Positions 9,374 to 18,342 are shown, counted from the first letter of the stretch. The stretch is DNA of 64,000 nt from Sorlinia euscelidii (GCF_036452155.1 NZ_JAWJZY010000002.1), one strand, 5' to 3'. Numbers and translations are program-made. Notes: generated from the letters alone by a model not told the origin.

Positions 9374-9831
9374 AACAACATGCGTTGCGTGCCCGTCTGA
9401 GGATGCAGCCATATCCGGCCTGATTGTTCGTCGGCGAACTCACCTGTCGCCGCGCGCCTGCCGGCGTCACGCTGCGCTTTTATCAGGATGATGAAGCGCG
9501 CCGTCGATCAGGATCAAAACCCCATAAGAGAATTCTGCCTTATTTTTCATCGGTCTCGTTCGACCAAGCGGCGCTGCGCGCCCTCCTTGCAGAGAGGAAT
9601 GTTAAACATGTGACCCGGGCGCGATGTGCCAGAAGTTTGCGGTCCCATCGCGTCAATCTGTTCCGTCCATGTCGTTTCCCCGCCCTGAATGGCGGCGCGA
9701 CAGGTGCCTGAACGGGCGTCTTCTCGGCCCCCGTCTTACTAGGCGCTTCGGATAGGCGCGTCAGTGCTGAAACGCGCTGAACACAACCCGCAAACTGGAC
9801 GCTCCGTCCTGATCGTGAATTTAAGAGATGC
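9374..9831. other. Intergenic stretch with no supported gene
   Basis: Open frames exist on both strands here but none has a recognisable product, a convincing ribosome site or neighbours that need it. Composition is similar to the surrounding DNA. It may be eroded phage sequence. Confidence 0.5.
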
Positions 9832-9855
9832 ACCGCCCTCCGGGGCGGTTTTTTA
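9832..9855 (+). terminator. Intrinsic terminator in leader of the 9869 gene
   Basis: CCGCCC and GGGCGG flank a four-base TCCG loop and are followed by six T, a textbook rho-independent terminator. It lies only 14 bases before the ATG at 9869, so it either ends a transcript from the left or acts as an attenuator in the leader of that gene. Confidence 0.75.
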
Positions 9856-9868
9856 TTGGAGGTGTTTC

Positions 9869-10240
9869 ATGAATCTCAATCCGCTCTGCACCGAGCTTGT
9901 CAAAACCCTACCGGATAACTGGGCAGTTTACGCGCCTTTTGTCATCCTCATGCTTTCAGGGCTTTGCAATATCCTCGCTGTAGGGCTCAAGCCACCAACC
10001 TGGGGAAGTAAAAATTATACGATCCGCAAAATTTATTATCTCCTGGTCACATGGGGCGCGCTCAATCTCGGCCGTGCGTCAAATCGACTTCAATGTGAGC
10101 GCACGGGCCTCATGGTGAAACGCGAGGATGCGGAAGCCGCGTTCAGTCTTCTGAACAAAGCGGGTTTCGATGTTTTGAAGCGCGACCATGATTTAGAGAA
10201 AAACAAAAATTCAGGAACAACTGATGAAAAACATGTTTAG
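9869..10240 (+). CDS. Unrecognised small membrane protein
   Basis: ATG 9869 is preceded by GGAGG, which decides the start over an earlier in-frame start. The 123-residue product has two hydrophobic segments, about residues 19-40 (WAVYAPFVILMLSGLCNILAV) and about 55-70 (YYLLVTWGALNLG), then a charged C-terminal tail. I do not recognise the family. The gene overlaps the next one by 17 bases, so they are likely translated as a pair. The position beside other phage-like genes suggests a lysis or membrane role, but nothing in the sequence proves it. Confidence 0.5.
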   Translation: MNLNPLCTELVKTLPDNWAVYAPFVILMLSGLCNILAVGLKPPTWGSKNYTIRKIYYLLVTWGALNLGRASNRLQCERTGLMVKREDAEAAFSLLNKAGFDVLKRDHDLEKNKNSGTTDEKHV

Positions 10241-10805
10241 CCGTCGGGAGGCTCTGCGACTTTCTGCCGCCGCCGCCATTATGGGGGCCTTACCGGCTTG
10301 TACCGTCATTGACGGCAAAAATACGACGACGCTCGTCCTTAATGTCGCGAAGATCCGCGCCTACGCGCAGGCAGGCCTCAATGCGGCTTCAACGATCCTG
10401 TCCATACCCCCGGTTGCAGCGGCGCTGGGTGTGGGTGTCGCCGCGGCCATCTCAGCCGCGAGTGAGGGCGTTTCAGCCGCGCTCAGCGCTTTTGAAGCGG
10501 AGGCCGGGGATCAGGTGACGATCGTTTATAATTCCGACAGCCTGAAGACTAAAGTCGACGCCCTGCTGACGGAGTTGGAAAAACTTTCAGAAAGTCTTGC
10601 AAAAGCGCTCACCTCCGTCTCAACGGAATTGGATGACAAGACCCGTGCCGACGTGACCACCGCATTGGATGCTTTGCGCACAATTGTCGCCATCTTTGAG
10701 GCGCTTCTCAGCGGCACGATCGCCGTCGGCGCCGCCTGCGGGCGTGCGAAAGGTCCGTCGATGACAGAGGCCCAGGCGCTTGCCACGCTTCATGTCACGG
10801 CGTGA
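10224..10805 (+). CDS. Putative Tat-exported lipoprotein, unrecognised
   Basis: The 193-residue product begins with a twin-arginine-like signal (SRREALRLSAAAAIMGALPAC) ending in a lipobox-like ALPAC, so it may be a Tat-exported lipoprotein. The remainder is strikingly Ala/Ser/Leu/Thr rich and predicted mostly helical (about residues 45-170, with DALLTELEKLSESLAKAL as a clear amphipathic helix). No catalytic motif is visible. It overlaps the membrane-protein gene upstream. The low-complexity helical body suggests a structural or surface role. Function unknown. Confidence 0.55.
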   Translation: MKNMFSRREALRLSAAAAIMGALPACTVIDGKNTTTLVLNVAKIRAYAQAGLNAASTILSIPPVAAALGVGVAAAISAASEGVSAALSAFEAEAGDQVTIVYNSDSLKTKVDALLTELEKLSESLAKALTSVSTELDDKTRADVTTALDALRTIVAIFEALLSGTIAVGAACGRAKGPSMTEAQALATLHVTA

Positions 10806-11130
10806 CCGATTGAAAGGTTATATCTTGCGTAAACCGCGCGAGACAACGCTGACACCGTTCATGGCGGGCTTCCCCTAAACAAAGTCGATAGACCGACGCA
10901 GTCGCCTTCCTGGCGTCGCGTCGGTTCATGACGTCCCCGCTGCGGCAGGGATAAAAGCGACGTCGCGACATTGAGTTCGCAGCAGGCAACTTAAGACGGG
11001 ATGGAGCGCAATAACGCGATCCCGGATGATGTGGCGACAGGCTCGGACAAGGCGCTTACCCGGCCTGCGACCGCATCGCGCATCGTCGCGACATTTTCAA
11101 ACAAATAATAAGATCTCAAGGAGACATTAC
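10806..11130. other. Intergenic stretch, leader of the papain-fold gene
   Basis: About 325 bases without a supported gene. Short inverted repeats are present (for example around 10900-10925), but none is a convincing terminator. The right end carries the AAGGAG ribosome site for the ATG at 11131. Confidence 0.5.
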
Positions 11131-11880
11131 ATGGCCTATAAACTCGGCAAGCGCCCCGCAAAGCGTGACCCGCGAACATACCGCCTCACACCGGCCCTCG
11201 CCGCCCACTGGCCCGCCGTGCCGGAGGAACAGGATTGGTCCGACAAGGTCGATTATCAGATGTGGGGCAATGACACATGCGGCTGTTGCGGCCTGGCGTC
11301 GCAGGCGGGGTTTGTTGCGACCTGGACGAAAAACGCGCAGTCTCAAGTCCTGCTTTCCACCGATCAGGTGGTTGCCAACTATTCTGATGTGTCTGGCTAC
11401 GACCCTAGGACGGGGCTTAACGATGACGGCGTCATTCTTCTGGATGTGCTGAAAATCTGGCGTAAAAACGGCTTTCGCCGCCCTGGCCCGGACAAGGATA
11501 TTCTGACCGCTTTCGGCTATGTTGAGCGCAAGGATATCATGTCCGTCAAACGTTGCATCGCCTTCCTCGGCGGGATTATCGGCGGTGTGCAGGTGGTGCA
11601 GGGCTTTATGGAGCTTGAGCCAGGGGACACATGGGATCTCAACAAGGTCTCGGACCTCACGCCGGTGGGCGGCCATGCCATTGCGATTACGGGATATAAT
11701 AAGGACGGGCTTTTCTTTGCGTCCTGGGGCGCGCGAAGCTTCATGCCCTGGGCGACGTGGGCCTGTATTTCCGACGAGAGTTACGGCCTGCTCAGCCGTC
11801 AGAACTGGCTGGGCGATGATGGCAAATCGCCGAAAGACCAGACATTCGATGCCCTGCTGAGTGAGATCCGCTCACTTTAA
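11131..11880 (+). CDS. Papain-fold (C1-like) cysteine protein, possible peptidase
   Basis: The start at 11131 follows AAGGAG by 8 bases. In the 249-residue protein, WGNDTCGCCGLASQAGF (Cys50, Cys52, Cys53) sits where papain-like enzymes carry the nucleophile helix, GGHAIAITGY (His182) fits the catalytic His strand, and LFFASWG supplies the following Trp-containing strand. No signal peptide is seen. The Cys-rich site is not the usual QGxCGSCWA form, so activity is uncertain. Neighbours are phage-like or unknown; a virion or host-modifying peptidase, or a peptidoglycan-linked enzyme, are all possible. Confidence 0.6.
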   Translation: MAYKLGKRPAKRDPRTYRLTPALAAHWPAVPEEQDWSDKVDYQMWGNDTCGCCGLASQAGFVATWTKNAQSQVLLSTDQVVANYSDVSGYDPRTGLNDDGVILLDVLKIWRKNGFRRPGPDKDILTAFGYVERKDIMSVKRCIAFLGGIIGGVQVVQGFMELEPGDTWDLNKVSDLTPVGGHAIAITGYNKDGLFFASWGARSFMPWATWACISDESYGLLSRQNWLGDDGKSPKDQTFDALLSEIRSL

Positions 11881-11894
11881 CCGCAACCCCTGAT

Positions 11895-11920
11895 CGGAAG
11901 CTGGCAGTTTCCAGCTTCCG
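11895..11920 (+). terminator. Perfect 10-bp hairpin after the papain-fold gene
   Basis: CGGAAGCTGG (11895-11904) pairs exactly with CCAGCTTCCG (11911-11920) around a six-base loop, 15 bases past the stop codon. No T-run follows, so it may protect an RNA 3' end or need a factor to terminate. Confidence 0.5.
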
Positions 11921-12016
11921 GTCGGGACAGGATACCTCTGAAAACTGAGTCATGCGCTGCACGGTCCGCCCTTACTCTGCCATTGTGACGCGCGATAAAT
12001 CGCTGGAAGAATAATC

Positions 12017-12442
12017 ATGGCCAAAAATCATGTCACAAAAACGATACAGCCCGCACCCGCTCTGCGTCAGACGCGTCGAAATCCCGCCCGGCATCGTGCT
12101 ACGCGCATGTCCGACCAGAGCGACGGATTATCCGTCGATAAGCTGGCCACCGTGCTGGGCTTGCCCGGCCGTATTGCGGCGCATGAAAGATTGACGGAAT
12201 GTGGGTTTCAGATCCGGCTATATGATCGCGACGGAAATACGCAATATTGTCCGACGGAGGCGGCCGAAAAACACCTTGCCGTACGCGCGGGGAAAGAAGC
12301 GTTCGGTGCTGACGGCATGAGATGCAGCGGCGGTCCGGAGCCGGAAACATCATGGCGTGCATCGATCGTGCCATTGCTTGAAGCGACCCATGCCGATGGA
12401 CATGCGCACTCTTTTCCACCTCATCGGGAGAGGATCTTGTAA
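12017..12442 (+). CDS. Small protein with antirepressor-like C-terminal motif
   Basis: The 141-residue product has a basic, disordered-looking N-terminus (about residues 1-32) and then LSVDKLATVLGLPGRIAAHE, LTECGFQIR and YCPTEAAEKHL. This resembles the C-terminal DNA-binding-like module of phage antirepressors (KilA-C type: a helix-turn-helix, then 'L...GFQ......PTE.G'). The match is short and from memory. It sits among small phage-like genes close to tRNA-Thr, consistent with a prophage end. Could also be a degraded gene. Confidence 0.4.
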   Translation: MAKNHVTKTIQPAPALRQTRRNPARHRATRMSDQSDGLSVDKLATVLGLPGRIAAHERLTECGFQIRLYDRDGNTQYCPTEAAEKHLAVRAGKEAFGADGMRCSGGPEPETSWRASIVPLLEATHADGHAHSFPPHRERIL

Positions 12443-12447
12443 ACGCG

Positions 12448-12651
12448 GTGCGGGCAGGGTGTGAGTCGCCGCCCGACCCGGCGGCGATGGCCAGGTCGCT
12501 TTTGAAAGTCCTGCATGCGATCGACTATCTGCAAGACCCGCACGCCATGACCCTCGCTGATGTTCAGCAACATCTTCTGAACGCCGCGAAGACACTCGGC
12601 TCACTTTGGGCTGAGACGGAGCGGACGCGCAAAACCAGCCCGTCGGACTGA
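12448..12651 (+). CDS. Unrecognised 67-residue protein
   Basis: The frame starts with GTG five bases after the previous gene and encodes a mostly helical acidic protein (SLLKVLHAIDYLQDPHAMTL, then VQQHLLNAAKTLGSLWAE). No family recognised. Tight spacing to the preceding gene is the main reason to keep it. Confidence 0.35.
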   Translation: MRAGCESPPDPAAMARSLLKVLHAIDYLQDPHAMTLADVQQHLLNAAKTLGSLWAETERTRKTSPSD

Positions 12652-12743
12652 AAAAAGTCAATTCAGGTGAGGGGGTCGGCACATGGTGACGCGAAATGAC
12701 GGGGAAGGGGATGAAATCAGCTCTTCACACGTTCGTGAAAAAC

Positions 12744-12818
<75 letters not shown>

Positions 12819-12909
12819 CTGTTGGCGGAGCTATAGCGAAGCTTTGCAGAAATCGCAACAGCCTATAGGGTGGGTGCGTTAGCGCTGGTGTGCCTGAAAA
12901 GACTTGGTG

Positions 12910-14580
12910 ATGCGATCTTCCTCCCTGAAACGACTTCATAAAAAGATGATGATCCGCGTCAAACGTTTTGACGACCGGATTTACAGCCTCTTATGGCGTT
13001 TCGGGCGGGGGCGGCATGGTCAGGCGATGTTGCGGGCGGCGCAGCATCATTTTGGCGCTGAGCGCGTCAACCGATTTGGGCGGTTTCTCCATGCATGTCT
13101 GACGCCGGCCCATTTGCGGCACGACCCTGCGGGCGCGCTGAGGGCGATGTCCGTCGTGCATGGATTGCATGAATGCCCGACTTGCGGTTTGTTCCAGACC
13201 CTGCCGGAGGTGGCGCTCGGCCAGGTCGCTTATTGCCGGCGTTGTGATGAAGCCCTGGTGCGACGGCGCAGAACATCGCCCCTCGCGACGCCCATTGCTT
13301 TTTGCATGACGTCCTTCGCGCTTTATATCGCACTTCTCTGCTCAAATCTGATGACGCTTGATGCAAAAGGGCGCGTCAACACGATTTCCATTCTGACAGG
13401 CGTCTATCAGCTTGCCAAACAGGGCTATGGTGAGATCGGCGCCATCGTCGCCGTGACGACTTTCATCATGCCTGGCATTGTGATCGTCCTGATGGGCATT
13501 GTACTTTACGGGGCCAGCCGCGTGGCGGGCACGGATTGGACGGCCCATATCCTCAAATGGTATCGCCGCCTGCGGGAATGGGCGATGATCGAAGTCTATA
13601 TTCTCGGCGTGTTTGTGGCCTATACCAAACTTGTCGACCTGGCTCTGGTTGATCTTCAACCCGGCGTTTTTCTTGTGGCGGCCATTATGATCACCATGGC
13701 CACCACAGATTCGACGCTGGATACAGAGCGCGTCTGGGACGCCCAGAAAATGGGGATGAATGACCGGGCATTCCGCACGGAATCGGGCCGTTTACGATGC
13801 ATTGATGTCACGACTGACCTCACCCCGCCGCATGATCAAATGGCATCATGCCTCACATGTGGCCTCGTAATTGCGTCGTCCGAGCCGGTTGCGCCAACGC
13901 ACGCATTCGGGCGGTGCCCCCGATGCGCGGCATCCATATCTCGACGCAAGGCCAATGCGCTAAGCAATGCCACTTCACTCCTCATTGCGGGCGTTCTCGC
14001 TTACATCCCGGCAAATCTCTTCCCCGTCATGACATTCATGAAGGTGGGGCAACGTGATACGAGCACCATCATTCACGGTGCGATCGAGCTTTGGCAATCA
14101 AATCTCGTTCCACTTTCACTCCTCGTTATTTTCGCGAGTATCTGCGTGCCGGTACTCAAAATCGTCGGGCTCGGCGCAATGGTGTTCAGCGCGGCGACGG
14201 GTCGACGAAAGCATCTGAAAGGGTTGACGAAACTTTACCGGGTGATTGACTTCATCGGCAGATGGTCCATGATTGACGTGTTTATGATCTCGATCCTTGT
14301 CGCTGTCGTGCGCTTCGGTTTTCTGGCCAATGTCCGTGCTGAGCCGGGCGTTGTCTTCTTCACCTTCGTCGTGATTGCGACAATCTTCGCCGTGCACAGC
14401 TTTGATATTCGCTGTCTCTGGGATGGTGCGGGCAGGAATGGCGCTGAACTTGCCAGGAACGTACGCGTCAGGCGGGCGTATCTTTCTTTCAGCTATTGGC
14501 GCAATCGCGCACATATGAAGGGAGCCCGGCGCATCAAGGCGGAGGCACAGGCCGGAGATCTGGAGTCGGAGAAAGCGTGA
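12910..14580 (+). CDS. pqiA: PqiA-family inner-membrane protein
   Basis: The protein (about 556 residues) is a tandem of two PqiA domains. Each starts with a zinc-ribbon-like cysteine block (CPTCGLFQTLPEVA with YCRRC near residues 88-115; CLTCGLVIAS with CPRC further on) followed by four hydrophobic helices. PqiA works with PqiB and PqiC, which follow here, in moving lipids between the inner and outer membranes and supports envelope integrity. In-frame TTG, GTG and ATG codons at 12904-12910 compete as starts; ATG 12910 was chosen. The end overlaps the next gene by four bases (GTGA). Confidence 0.88.
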   Translation: MRSSSLKRLHKKMMIRVKRFDDRIYSLLWRFGRGRHGQAMLRAAQHHFGAERVNRFGRFLHACLTPAHLRHDPAGALRAMSVVHGLHECPTCGLFQTLPEVALGQVAYCRRCDEALVRRRRTSPLATPIAFCMTSFALYIALLCSNLMTLDAKGRVNTISILTGVYQLAKQGYGEIGAIVAVTTFIMPGIVIVLMGIVLYGASRVAGTDWTAHILKWYRRLREWAMIEVYILGVFVAYTKLVDLALVDLQPGVFLVAAIMITMATTDSTLDTERVWDAQKMGMNDRAFRTESGRLRCIDVTTDLTPPHDQMASCLTCGLVIASSEPVAPTHAFGRCPRCAASISRRKANALSNATSLLIAGVLAYIPANLFPVMTFMKVGQRDTSTIIHGAIELWQSNLVPLSLLVIFASICVPVLKIVGLGAMVFSAATGRRKHLKGLTKLYRVIDFIGRWSMIDVFMISILVAVVRFGFLANVRAEPGVVFFTFVVIATIFAVHSFDIRCLWDGAGRNGAELARNVRVRRAYLSFSYWRNRAHMKGARRIKAEAQAGDLESEKA

Positions 14581-16340
14581 GCGATCGAAATGTACCCGCC
14601 CATCATCAGGCGAATCACTCTAAAGGTCATGACGTGCATCATGATGAGGATGACGGCCATCACGATGACCATTCGAAGCGCCAGGGCGGTGAGCATCATG
14701 GTCAGGCTGGGGTCAGGCCGACACGCTTTTCGATCATCTGGCTTCTCCCGATTCTTGCTGTTCTTATTGCCGGTTACCTTATTTTCCGCAGTCTGTCGGA
14801 TCGGGGACCGGATATCACCCTGACATTTGACACGGCCGAGGGGCTGACGGCGGGACAAACGCAGGTCAAGAACAAAGCTGTTTCTCTCGGCACCGTGCAG
14901 AAAATCGAGCTTTCGGAGGATATGCATCGTGTCGTTGTGCATATTCGCATGAAGTCGAGCACCGAACATATCCTGACGGAAAAGACGCGATTCTGGGTTG
15001 TGCGGCCGCGCATTAACGGGGCAAGTGTGACTGGGCTTGAGACGCTGCTTTCGGGTGCTTACATCGCGATTGACCCTGGGCCACCCGGGGGTCATCCGCA
15101 GAAGAATTTCGTTGGGCTGGAAAGCGCGCCTGGCGTGCGTTCCGACCAGCCCGGATCGACCTTCGTACTCTTCACCCCGACATTAGGCTCCATTGGTGAA
15201 GGGGCGCCAGTGTTTTTCCGGGATAAAGTGGTGGGGGAAATTCTCGGCTATACGATGCCACCGGGTGGAGAGGGGCCGATCCTGCTTCAGGCTTTCATCC
15301 GATCCCCTTATGACCATTACCTGCATCGTGATTCCCGCTTCTGGAATGTTTCAGGCGTGCAGGTTGGTTTAGGCGCGGGCGGCCTGAAAGTGCAGTTGAC
15401 CTCATTCCAGGCGCTGCTTTCCGGCGGTGTCGCGTTCGGGCTGCCACCCGGCGCGCACGATGCGAAAGGCGATTTTGCGCCCCCGAATTCCGTCTTTAAA
15501 CTCTACCGCAGTGAGCAGGACGCGAAAAACGCCAATAGTTACCACAAGCTGAAAGTCATCACTTATCTCGATAACTCCGTCAAAGGTCTCTCCAAGGGCG
15601 CCGATGTGACGATGTTCGGGATCAATGTCGGGACGGTCCTTGATGTGGCTCTGAAGGTCGACCCGGAGACGGCCAAAGCGCAAGTGCGCGTGACATTGCA
15701 ATTGGAGCTGGAGAGGCTCCTGCCCGGTGACCGACATGCGGAGACGAACAAAAATGAAGTTCTTTCCGCCTTGATCGCGCATGGGATGCGCGCCTCCATG
15801 ACGACAGTCAGTTTCCTGACGGGCGAGTCGGCGATTGCGTTGACCTTCGTGAAGAAAGGCCAACCCGAAACCATTGATTACGAGGATGATCTGCCCATCG
15901 TGCCGAGCATCTCGGGCGGGTTTGACGGTATCATGGCGTCCGCCTCGACGATTATGGACAAAATTGCCGCCATGCCGTTAACGCAATTGGGTGACCATGC
16001 AAATGACCTCGTCACCCATGCGGATCAACGCATCAATAGTGCAGAAGTCAAGCAATCTCTCGTCTCGCTGCGCGACTCGCTGCAACACCTGTCCAGCCTG
16101 AGTCGTCAGATGGACCGTGGTGTCAAACCGCTGATGAAGCGATTGCCGGAGATGAGCCGCCAGCTTGACCTGACCCTTAAAAATGCCCGTCAACTCATGG
16201 CGACTTACGGTGGCGACGCTGATTTCAAGCGGGATCTCCAAAGCATGATCATTCAATTGACGCAATCAGCGCGTTCCATCCGATTCCTGACGACTTATCT
16301 CAATAACCATCCTTCAGCCCTGATTACGGGGAGGCACTGA
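14577..16340 (+). CDS. pqiB: PqiB/MCE-domain lipid transport protein with His-rich N-terminus
   Basis: The 587-residue protein starts with GTG in the pqiA stop codon. After a 40-residue cytoplasmic tail extraordinarily rich in His and Asp comes a single membrane helix (FSIIWLLPILAVLIAGYLIF, about residues 50-70) and then three MCE repeats (for example LTFDTAEGLTAGQTQVKNK and LDNSVKGLSKGADVTMFGI). A helical C-terminal region follows (SLRDSLQHLSSLSRQMD). MCE proteins form periplasmic rings or tubes that carry lipids. The His-rich tail is not part of the core family and may bind metal. Spacing to pqiC is three bases. Confidence 0.88.
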   Translation: MSDRNVPAHHQANHSKGHDVHHDEDDGHHDDHSKRQGGEHHGQAGVRPTRFSIIWLLPILAVLIAGYLIFRSLSDRGPDITLTFDTAEGLTAGQTQVKNKAVSLGTVQKIELSEDMHRVVVHIRMKSSTEHILTEKTRFWVVRPRINGASVTGLETLLSGAYIAIDPGPPGGHPQKNFVGLESAPGVRSDQPGSTFVLFTPTLGSIGEGAPVFFRDKVVGEILGYTMPPGGEGPILLQAFIRSPYDHYLHRDSRFWNVSGVQVGLGAGGLKVQLTSFQALLSGGVAFGLPPGAHDAKGDFAPPNSVFKLYRSEQDAKNANSYHKLKVITYLDNSVKGLSKGADVTMFGINVGTVLDVALKVDPETAKAQVRVTLQLELERLLPGDRHAETNKNEVLSALIAHGMRASMTTVSFLTGESAIALTFVKKGQPETIDYEDDLPIVPSISGGFDGIMASASTIMDKIAAMPLTQLGDHANDLVTHADQRINSAEVKQSLVSLRDSLQHLSSLSRQMDRGVKPLMKRLPEMSRQLDLTLKNARQLMATYGGDADFKRDLQSMIIQLTQSARSIRFLTTYLNNHPSALITGRH

Positions 16341-16343
16341 ACC

Positions 16344-17009
16344 ATGTCGCGACCCAATTCCTCCCTTGAGAGACGGCGTCATGCCCCTTTATCGCTGCGT
16401 CATCTCATGAGGGTCGCGGGGGTGACGGCGTTACTTGCCGCCAGTGGCTGTGGGCGGGACCCGACTCTATACACCATCGTTGCCGTGCCGGGGCCGGTCA
16501 CGCCTGAAACCTCCTCGCACTTAGCGGGTATCGGGCCAAAAGTCGTTGAGGTGCGCACGCCGGTCGTCTCGACCATGCTGGATCGCGACGAAATTGTGCG
16601 GCAAAGCCGGGACTATAAGCTGAATCTGGCCAAGGGGGATAGCTGGGCGCAGCCCTTGGGCGAGACAATCGGTCAGGCCCTGACGCTGGATATTGCGCAG
16701 CGTCTGCCCGGGATCACTGTTTTCGCACAGAACGACGCTGTTGACACGCACCCACAAGCCTATGTCGAATTAACCGTGACGGCGTTCAACCAGAATCAGC
16801 AGGGTGACGCGGTCATCCAAGGGAGTTTGGCTGTTCATCCAGCGGAGGAGGGGCTTGGCCCCGTCCAGACAACGCCATTTTATGAGACGATGAAGCTGCC
16901 TTCAAACGGGTCGGCGCACCTCGTTTACGCGTTGAGCCAGCTTTTATCCCATGTCGCTGATAAGGCGGTCGCGCAGATACGCGCCTGTCCCGTTCCGCAA
17001 ATGGAGTGA
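16344..17009 (+). CDS. pqiC: PqiC-family outer-membrane lipoprotein
   Basis: The 221-residue product has a signal peptide with a lipobox (LLAASGC, Cys about residue 36) and a body matching the PqiC/ABC-transport auxiliary lipoprotein family: RDPTLYTIVAVPGP, VEVRTPVVSTMLDRDEIV and an ELTVTAFNQNQQGDAVI strand. PqiC is the outer-membrane partner of PqiB, giving a complete pqiABC operon. It is convergent with nusG, 78 bases away; a TGACCC/GGGTCA hairpin lies between them at about 17048-17073. Confidence 0.85.
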   Translation: MSRPNSSLERRRHAPLSLRHLMRVAGVTALLAASGCGRDPTLYTIVAVPGPVTPETSSHLAGIGPKVVEVRTPVVSTMLDRDEIVRQSRDYKLNLAKGDSWAQPLGETIGQALTLDIAQRLPGITVFAQNDAVDTHPQAYVELTVTAFNQNQQGDAVIQGSLAVHPAEEGLGPVQTTPFYETMKLPSNGSAHLVYALSQLLSHVADKAVAQIRACPVPQME

Positions 17010-17087
17010 TGGGTGAGCGCGCGACGAGACACGTGAGCCGCGCAGGATGACCCCTGCCGGATAGAAAGGGTCACCCGTCACGTTGGC

Positions 17088-17618
17088 TTAAAGCTTCTCG
17101 ACCTGATTATATTCGAGATCAACCGGTGTGGAACGTCCAAAAATGAGGACGCTGACTTTGAGACGCGCACGCTCCTCATCCACTTCCTCAATGACACCAT
17201 TGAAGGACGTGAAGGGGCCGTCAGCGACGCGGATCTGCTCACCCACTTCAAAGCGCATGGCGGAGCGGGGACGCTCCAGCCCTTCCTGCGCCTGTTTGAT
17301 GATGCGCTCGGCCTCAGCATCCGTCATGGGTGACGGTTTGGTGCGTGACCCCAGAAAGCCCGTGACTTTTGGCGTGTCTTTAACAAGGTGCCATGCATCG
17401 TCGGAAAGCTCCATTTTGACGAGCACGTAACCGGGGAAAAATTTCCGCTCCGCATTAACCTTACGGCCGCGACGCACTTCCGTCACGTCTTCCGAGGGGA
17501 CGAGCACTTCCTCAAACTGGTCAGCAAGCCCCTTCTGGACGGCTTGTTCCTTGATGTGGGACGCGACTTTTTTCTCAAAGCCGGAATAAACGTGCACAAC
17601 ATACCAGCGCTTAGCCAT
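17088..17618 (-). CDS. nusG: Transcription termination/antitermination factor NusG
   Basis: The 176-residue protein shows the NGN domain (KRWYVVHVYSGFEKKVASHI at the N-terminus, FFPGYVLVKMELSDDAWHLV) and the C-terminal KOW motif (GEQIRVADGPFTSFNGVIEE). NusG links RNA polymerase to Rho and to the ribosome. It lies 9 bases after secE, the normal order, but the next gene downstream is the convergent pqiC, so the usual rplK-rplA genes are not adjacent. Confidence 0.97.
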   Translation of the reverse strand: MAKRWYVVHVYSGFEKKVASHIKEQAVQKGLADQFEEVLVPSEDVTEVRRGRKVNAERKFFPGYVLVKMELSDDAWHLVKDTPKVTGFLGSRTKPSPMTDAEAERIIKQAQEGLERPRSAMRFEVGEQIRVADGPFTSFNGVIEEVDEERARLKVSVLIFGRSTPVDLEYNQVEKL

Positions 17619-17627
17619 GGCCCTAAC

Positions 17628-17935
17628 TTAGCCTCCAAAGCCCAAAATTTCGCGCACGCCCAAACCAATCAGCTGGTCGACAACGAAAAAGAATATAGAC
17701 GTCAACGCGGCCATCGCCAGAACAGCGATTGAAGTGATGACCGTGACGCGGCGCGTGGGCCAGGTGATCTTGCCCCCTTCCGCACGGACGTCCTTAAGAA
17801 ATTGCATCAGCTTGAAGCGCGCAGCCGGTTTGGCCGCCGACTTTCCCCCTCGCGGCCGGATGCGGCAGCAGGCTTGCTTTTATTTTGCTGCGACGTCTTC
17901 GCGCCGCGTTGGGGAGTTGAGACCGACACCGTCAT
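17628..17935 (-). CDS. secE: Preprotein translocase subunit SecE, frame interrupted at a G5 run
   Basis: The C-terminal frame encodes SecE: FLKDVRAEGGKITWPTRR, then one membrane helix (ITSIAVLAMAALTSIFFFVV) and the end GVREILGFGG. The most likely start is ATG at 17935, in a different frame. The two frames meet at five G on the minus strand (17845-17849); six G gives one 102-residue protein with a Lys/Ala-rich N-terminal extension before AARFKLMQFL. An internal ATG at 17807 could make a 59-residue core on its own. SecE is essential in the SecYEG channel, so a missing base in the assembly is likely. tRNA-Trp upstream and nusG downstream confirm the locus. Confidence 0.85.
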
Positions 17936-18007
17936 CCTCTGCTGCGAAACTTTTGATTATGGCTGTATGGCAGATCGCGCCACAAACGCCAAGCATGAAA
18001 CTGTGCC

Positions 18008-18084
18008 TGGCAGGGGCGGAGGGTCTCGAACCCGCAACCTCCGGTTTTGGAGACCGGCGCTCTAGCCAATTGAGCTACACCCCT
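18008..18084 (-). tRNA. tRNA-Trp (anticodon CCA)
   Basis: On the minus strand the 77 bases give acceptor stem AGGGGTG/CGCCCCT, an encoded CCA end, the GGTTCGAGACC T-arm and anticodon loop CTCCAAA with CCA for Trp. It lies just upstream of secE-nusG, the common bacterial arrangement. Confidence 0.96.
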
Positions 18085-18268
18085 GAAGGATAACATTCCA
18101 CCCTCAAAGCCGCACCGTAAAATGCAGCCTGATGACAGGAAGTCCTCGGAGCGGTAATGCGTTTACGGGCGAGATAAGTCAAGAGGGTTTTATCGCGATG
18201 ATACCTTCTTAAACCCTTGCATCAATCAGGTGGGAGCGGTATGGGAGGCTTAAGAAGCGACTTTCGGC

Positions 18269-18342
18269 GCGGGCGTAGCATAGTGGTAATGCAGTAGCCT
18301 TCCAAGCTTCTGAGGAGGGTTCGATTCCCTTCGCCCGCTCCA
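18269..18342 (+). tRNA. tRNA-Gly (anticodon TCC)
   Basis: The 74 bases fold with acceptor stem GCGGGCG/CGCCCGC, a GGTTCGATTCC T-arm, an encoded CCA end and anticodon loop CTTCCAA (TCC). The accessory island with toxin-antitoxin genes begins right after its 3' end, so the tRNA may have been an integration site. Confidence 0.95.

Noticed and set aside
9424..9711. 95-residue frame after the YagU-like gene
   Set aside because: Arg-rich product without recognisable features, no ribosome site, and an equally open antisense frame.
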